Source: Halichondria panicea (taxonomy: Eukaryota > Porifera > Demospongiae > Suberitida > Halichondriidae). From it: a DNA stretch of 64,000 nucleotides. The position numbers were made by a program, and so were the translations under genes. Of this stretch, positions 59,394 through 64,000 are shown piece by piece. The notes below the pieces were generated by a model. That model was not told the origin of the DNA. It made no database searches and saw only the letters and a list, made by a program, of their open reading frames with translations. Position 1 is the stretch's first letter, and each line of letters starts with the position of its first letter. Where the stretch lies: positions 5,620,839 to 5,684,838 of the forward strand of contig NC_087383.1 of NCBI RefSeq assembly GCF_963675165.1. Direction: 5' to 3'.

Positions 59394-61821
59394 AGGATCG
59401 ACTGTGTGCTGAGATTGTTCATGAGACTAGTGGGGGGAGGGGAGACGCACTCCAGCAATACGCCCTCAGGACAGACACGTAAGAGATGGGTTCATGATAC
59501 AGTGCTCTCATTTTACCATAATTATGACGGTACTATTTTGTAATTACAAAATAATACTCTAATTATAGTTATTAAGTAGAGGTCAGAGTTCAGCCCACCC
59601 CCTTCCCCCTTGTAGGTACCTTCGCCAGGTTCAGGATGAGACCATTCGACTCAGTACTCTGGCTCCATGGGCTGCCCGTTACGCGGCACAGGATGTGGGT
59701 GTGGTCGGATATAAAATCCCACGTGGGACTCCGATGATCCATGCTCTGGGGGTGGGGCTAAAGAATCAGGTCGTCTGGGGAGACACTGTCGACAAGTGAG
59801 TAGGTCATTTACACTGGATTGGGTTGGGAAATAATTATTTTTTATGTTTGTACAAGATTGTGTAGATAAATTAATTTTGGTGCTCTCGCAATCTTAAATC
59901 TCGGTGCACATGCGCAAGCGAGGTATACGGTAGTGTGTTTGTGTGTAGACTGTTACAGCTGCTCAAGGATCAATGAAGTGCTGAGTTTCTATAGGCTTCT
60001 AGTAGCGTTTTCTTGGATTTGCAAAATAATGCTTGGTTCTCGAGTTGTGCCTCTAGTTTGCTTACTTGGAATGCAATTGCAGCCTTTACAGAAGAGTGCG
60101 TAGCCAAACTTGTTCACTGAGTGTTGCTACTCTACTTAGTAGTTAGCTCTGCACTAGAACGCTAGCTATCGGTAGCTGCAAGAGTGAGAAGAGAGCTGTA
60201 AGGCTCTGCTGATGCAGGCATCAATTTAGACTCGGACTTTTGGCATTGATTGTTTTTACCAACAGTCATGGTCGATCATTACCCACTCTTTGAGTTTCCC
60301 TGTTGTTCTGGATTCTGCCTGCATGCAGCAAACTTAATTAACGGGTACTAATTTTAGGGAATTTGTAATTAACGCTAATTAAGTACGCGCTGATAATAAA
60401 TGATCTTTTTTCTAATGAAAATATACTTTTGAGAGTATGCTAACCTTTTTCACCTTCTAGCTATTATCCCTTTTTTTTTATCTGTATCTGACTCTGAACT
60501 TATTATTATACATGTACATCTTTTGACAAATAATTATTGTGCCAATGAATTTGCTACAAATCTGCCAAATTAATGAAAAAAACAGAGAAAAATCTTCCCG
60601 TCTATAATAGTAACAGTAAGGTAATGCAAAAAATCACCATCATTAAAAATAATTATTATGATAATTATAATGTGTGTATAAAAGCTATTAGTATAGCTTT
60701 ATGTTATGTGCTTTGACACATCCCCCGCTATGCATCTGCATCTGCGATGCTATTTCGGACTTCCACTGCATTGTGTATGTCGTCTTTAGTTATTCAGCCC
60801 CTGCCCTTATAACGACTGTATTAACAATTGTTGCAGATGGGACCCTGACCGATTTGACCCCAAAGGTCGTCGTGGTAACGAGTTTTGTCCGTTTGGTGTG
60901 CACAGTAAACGCAAATGTCCTGGTTACCAGTTCTCGTACTTTGAAGTGGGTGTGATCATTTCCATCCTCCTCCAGCGATTTACAATAGTTCCCGTCCCCG
61001 GACAGGATGTCATACAGGTACATCAGAGTCTAGTATATCAGACAATAATTATTGTTCTTCTGGCACTCCATAATTACAGTGGAACCCCTCTGTAACGGAC
61101 ACCTTTTGGGGTACAATGTGTTGGCCCTTATAACAGAGGTGGCCTTTGTTGAGAGGATGCTTTGTACACTACTAACTGTTCATTTGGGACCTGGCCTTTC
61201 TTTAGCTGTTAAGAAGGCTCCACTATAATTATACCTGACTATACTATCAAGAGTTCATAATAAAGGAAAGTATCGAACTTCCTATAATTACGAGTACAGT
61301 TAACACTGTGTGGAAAGTAACATACATGACATACACGTGAGCTGTATGACGCTATATGACTCATTGTGACCCTACTACAGTCCTTCTGTGTTATGTTACT
61401 TACATGGTTGCGTATATAGCCTCGGGGCATTATTTGTTAAGGGGTCGTCATGATATAAATTAATGAGAATCCTCGTGTTTTATGCAATAAACAGGCACAA
61501 GGCGAACACTCGGTCTAATGCTATACCTATTTCATACCCCTAGGCTATTAATACTGAGATCTCACGTGCATGTGTTTAGCACTATAGTTCCTATAGTGCA
61601 ATGTTGCTAGCTCTAGTTAGCCAATGATCTAATCATGTGGGGTTTAGGGACACTATTATAACACATCGATACCTCATGCCTGCTCATGCCCATGATCTAA
61701 CCACTACATACTGACAACGTGACGTTATTGACCCCTTCTCCATGCACAGGTACACGGCCTTGTGACTGAGCCGAGGGATGATATCAGAGTGTACATTACC
61801 TCCAGGGACAGGGGAGACTAA
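56985..61821 (+). CDS. CYP20A1: CYP20A1, orphan cytochrome P450
   Basis: Eleven exons: 56985-57080, 57285-57352, 57546-57721, 57833-57987, 58267-58443, 58664-58831, 59050-59151, 59396-59478, 59616-59795, 60837-61017, 61750-61821. Phases agree; 485 aa against 462 in human. The start MLDFVIFAFTAVVG is the CYP20 membrane anchor, then GSLHQFLLHLHDNG, FENDDELRR and IPFIDAMLQ are CYP20-like. The I helix reads GGFHTS (His where Asp/Glu is usual, Thr kept). ExxR is ETIR (350-353). The haem region is PFGVHSKRKCPG with Cys429 as ligand; RxCxG is kept but the upstream Gly is displaced. CYP20A1 has no settled substrate. An R1 repeat lies in intron 9. The upstream neighbour is the dispanin gene. Confidence 0.95.
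58163..58262. repeat. (CA)n tandem block before CYP20A1 exon 5
   Basis: A unit of (CA)n plus CCACACTAAATACACCCTCC C occurs twice, ending at the exon 5 acceptor (ACAACAG). Confidence 0.9.
59326..59391. repeat. (GT)n tract before CYP20A1 exon 8
   Basis: GT/GA-GT repeat running to TACAG at the exon 8 acceptor. Confidence 0.9.
59905..60760 (+). mobile_element. R1 interspersed repeat, copy 4 (longest)
   Basis: Starts CTCGGTGCACATGCGCAAGC GAGGTATACGGTA and contains all shared blocks. It ends near GCATCTGCATCTGCGATGCT, a diverged R1 terminus, after an AT-rich insertion at 60340-60660. In CYP20A1 intron 9. Confidence 0.75.
61077..61228. mobile_element. M3-type MITE (CAGTGGAACCCCTCTGTAAC)
   Basis: Begins CAGTGGAACCCCTCTGTAAC GG and ends with AAGAAGGCTCCACTATA, an imperfect inverted repeat resembling pogo-type ends. 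In CYP20A1 intron 10. Confidence 0.65.
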
Positions 61822-63008
61822 TGAGTAGCAGCTGACTCATGGACAAACTGATTTAGTTCAGAACAATTGAATTTGTGAAACCAAAGAGTATTATTGTAGA
61901 AAATTGCGATTGTATATAAGTGGCTGAAACTTATGTTTTGCATTGAATCAGTTCAAGTTAATCTTTTATGATTAGAAATCGAATGACTCTCGCAAAAATG
62001 TCACATACATTTTGTACATACTGATCTCAATAACTTTTGGCCCTTCTTTGTCATTAGTTTATAAACCCGGCCAATCACCCTCTAACCCAACCCAGCTGAA
62101 CATGGCCACACTAGCTCCTCTTACATTAGTTCCAATAGCAACAGCAGTGTTTTGTACTGTCGATTTCTTCGCTCCAGTTCACAGTTTTTCTCAGTATACG
62201 GTATATATAACTAAGGCTTGATAATTATTATTCTTACCAATTATTTTGCAAATAAAATCCAGTACATGCATGTATGTATGTACAGTTGAAGGTGGCAATA
62301 TAATGCCACCTGTATGATTAGCTATTATAATAGTACCATAGGTAAATCTATGCTGGTACATGTACCTATGAAAAAATGTACAAAAACCACGTAACAAGTG
62401 CAAAAATATTTTGGCCGGGTTGTGGCATTATTAATAATTTATGGTTGATATTAACATGGTTCGAGTAAGGTGCAGCACTAGCTCTTTTTCTTAATGCTGC
62501 CATTTCATAATGGAGAGTGTAGTAATACCGGAATGCATAATAATTATTAATATTATGCAATTTATATACTTTATAATTTATAGCTAAAAATCATATATAT
62601 AACAGTGCAAATAAAAATCCAGTAGTACATGCAGCTATAGCTATAGCAATGCCATGCGTTATAGTTCTGTCATAATAATTTTCATCGAATTAATGATTAC
62701 CATGCAGGCGTGCAATCATTTATTAATTGACAATGAATGAGCATGTGTGGTATTATTACTGACTACATGTATAACTATGAGGCCCTGATAAATTATATGC
62801 TTTTTTCATCCATTATTTTCTAAGTGTGCCTACTAAAAAATGTGACATAACAAAGTGAAGACGTAGGGCCAGACCACTCCCTTGTACGTGATCTGATAGG
62901 TAAAGCACAATATTGCAGGTTCATATCATCACATCAATAAACACTAATTGCAAAGGAGGTCAATAGTGTTATAAGCACACAATCAAGTTAGTATTCTTGA
63001 ATCAGTTT
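61822..63008. other. Convergent intergenic stretch, no gene
   Basis: Between the 3' ends of CYP20A1 and RPS15. Contains a duplicated AATAAAATCCAGTA segment (62251 and a variant near 62612) and a short inverted repeat GGTGGCA...TGCCACC at 62291. Short ORFs are unsupported. Confidence 0.5.
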
Positions 63009-63828
<820 letters not shown>

Positions 63829-64000
63829 CTGTGTGGGTGTGGAATGAGGTTACACTACTTGATGCAAAAGGTTCCAAATATCAAGTCTTACACCTCGAGT
63901 AGATAGAGTTAACTGCTGTAATAAACACATTTGCCTTAATGTGGTCATGAGTGCTGTTAAGTAAACCATGGTTGTAGCACTGCCTGTATCGGCCTAGCCT

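Overview
This is animal nuclear DNA. Genes are split into many short exons with GT..AG introns, the spacer DNA is AT-rich and crowded with the motif ATAATTAT and with (CA/GT)n runs, and the gene set is metazoan: a MALT1-type paracaspase with death and Ig domains, an SHC adaptor with PTB and SH2 domains, CYP20A1, NDUFS7 and RPS15. A compact early-branching animal such as a demosponge fits best. That is an inference from protein character and gene spacing and was not tested by any search.

Positions 1-24 kb are an accessory, repeat-rich region with no clearly intact conserved gene. It holds decayed multi-copy genes and transposon debris: three copies of an unrecognised multi-exon family (about 0.1, 1.2 and 10 kb), gag-like fragments probably from a tyrosine-recombinase (DIRS-type) retrotransposon (3, 5 and 9.7 kb), pieces resembling RecQ helicase, HECT ligase, pogo-type transposase, OTU protease and SAM-domain (SAMD3-like) proteins, a 1.4-kb element with 39-bp terminal inverted repeats, a pogo-type MITE, and a pure (GT)n tract of about 210 bp.

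Positions 24.3-64 kb are gene-dense. In order: NDUFS7 (+, 6 exons), convergent with a MALT1-like paracaspase (-, 16 exons, 845 aa); an SHC-like adaptor (+, 14 exons, 648 aa) head-to-head with the paracaspase across a 687-bp shared promoter region, with a single-exon AIG1/GIMAP-like GTPase nested antisense in its intron 7; an unrecognised two-exon gene (-) divergent from a secreted fibrinogen-C-like protein (+); a dispanin/CD225 membrane protein (+); CYP20A1 (+, 11 exons, 485 aa); and the 3' part of RPS15 (-). I chained the exons by hand with intron phases matching at every junction, so these models are firm, although no transcript was available.

The most unusual signal is at splice sites. Three minisatellites, in NDUFS7, MALT1-like and SHC-like, are built from the exon-intron junction itself, so each unit carries a copy of the real donor or acceptor and forms an array of decoy splice sites. 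Many 3' splice sites also have a (CA)n tract where a pyrimidine tract would be expected.
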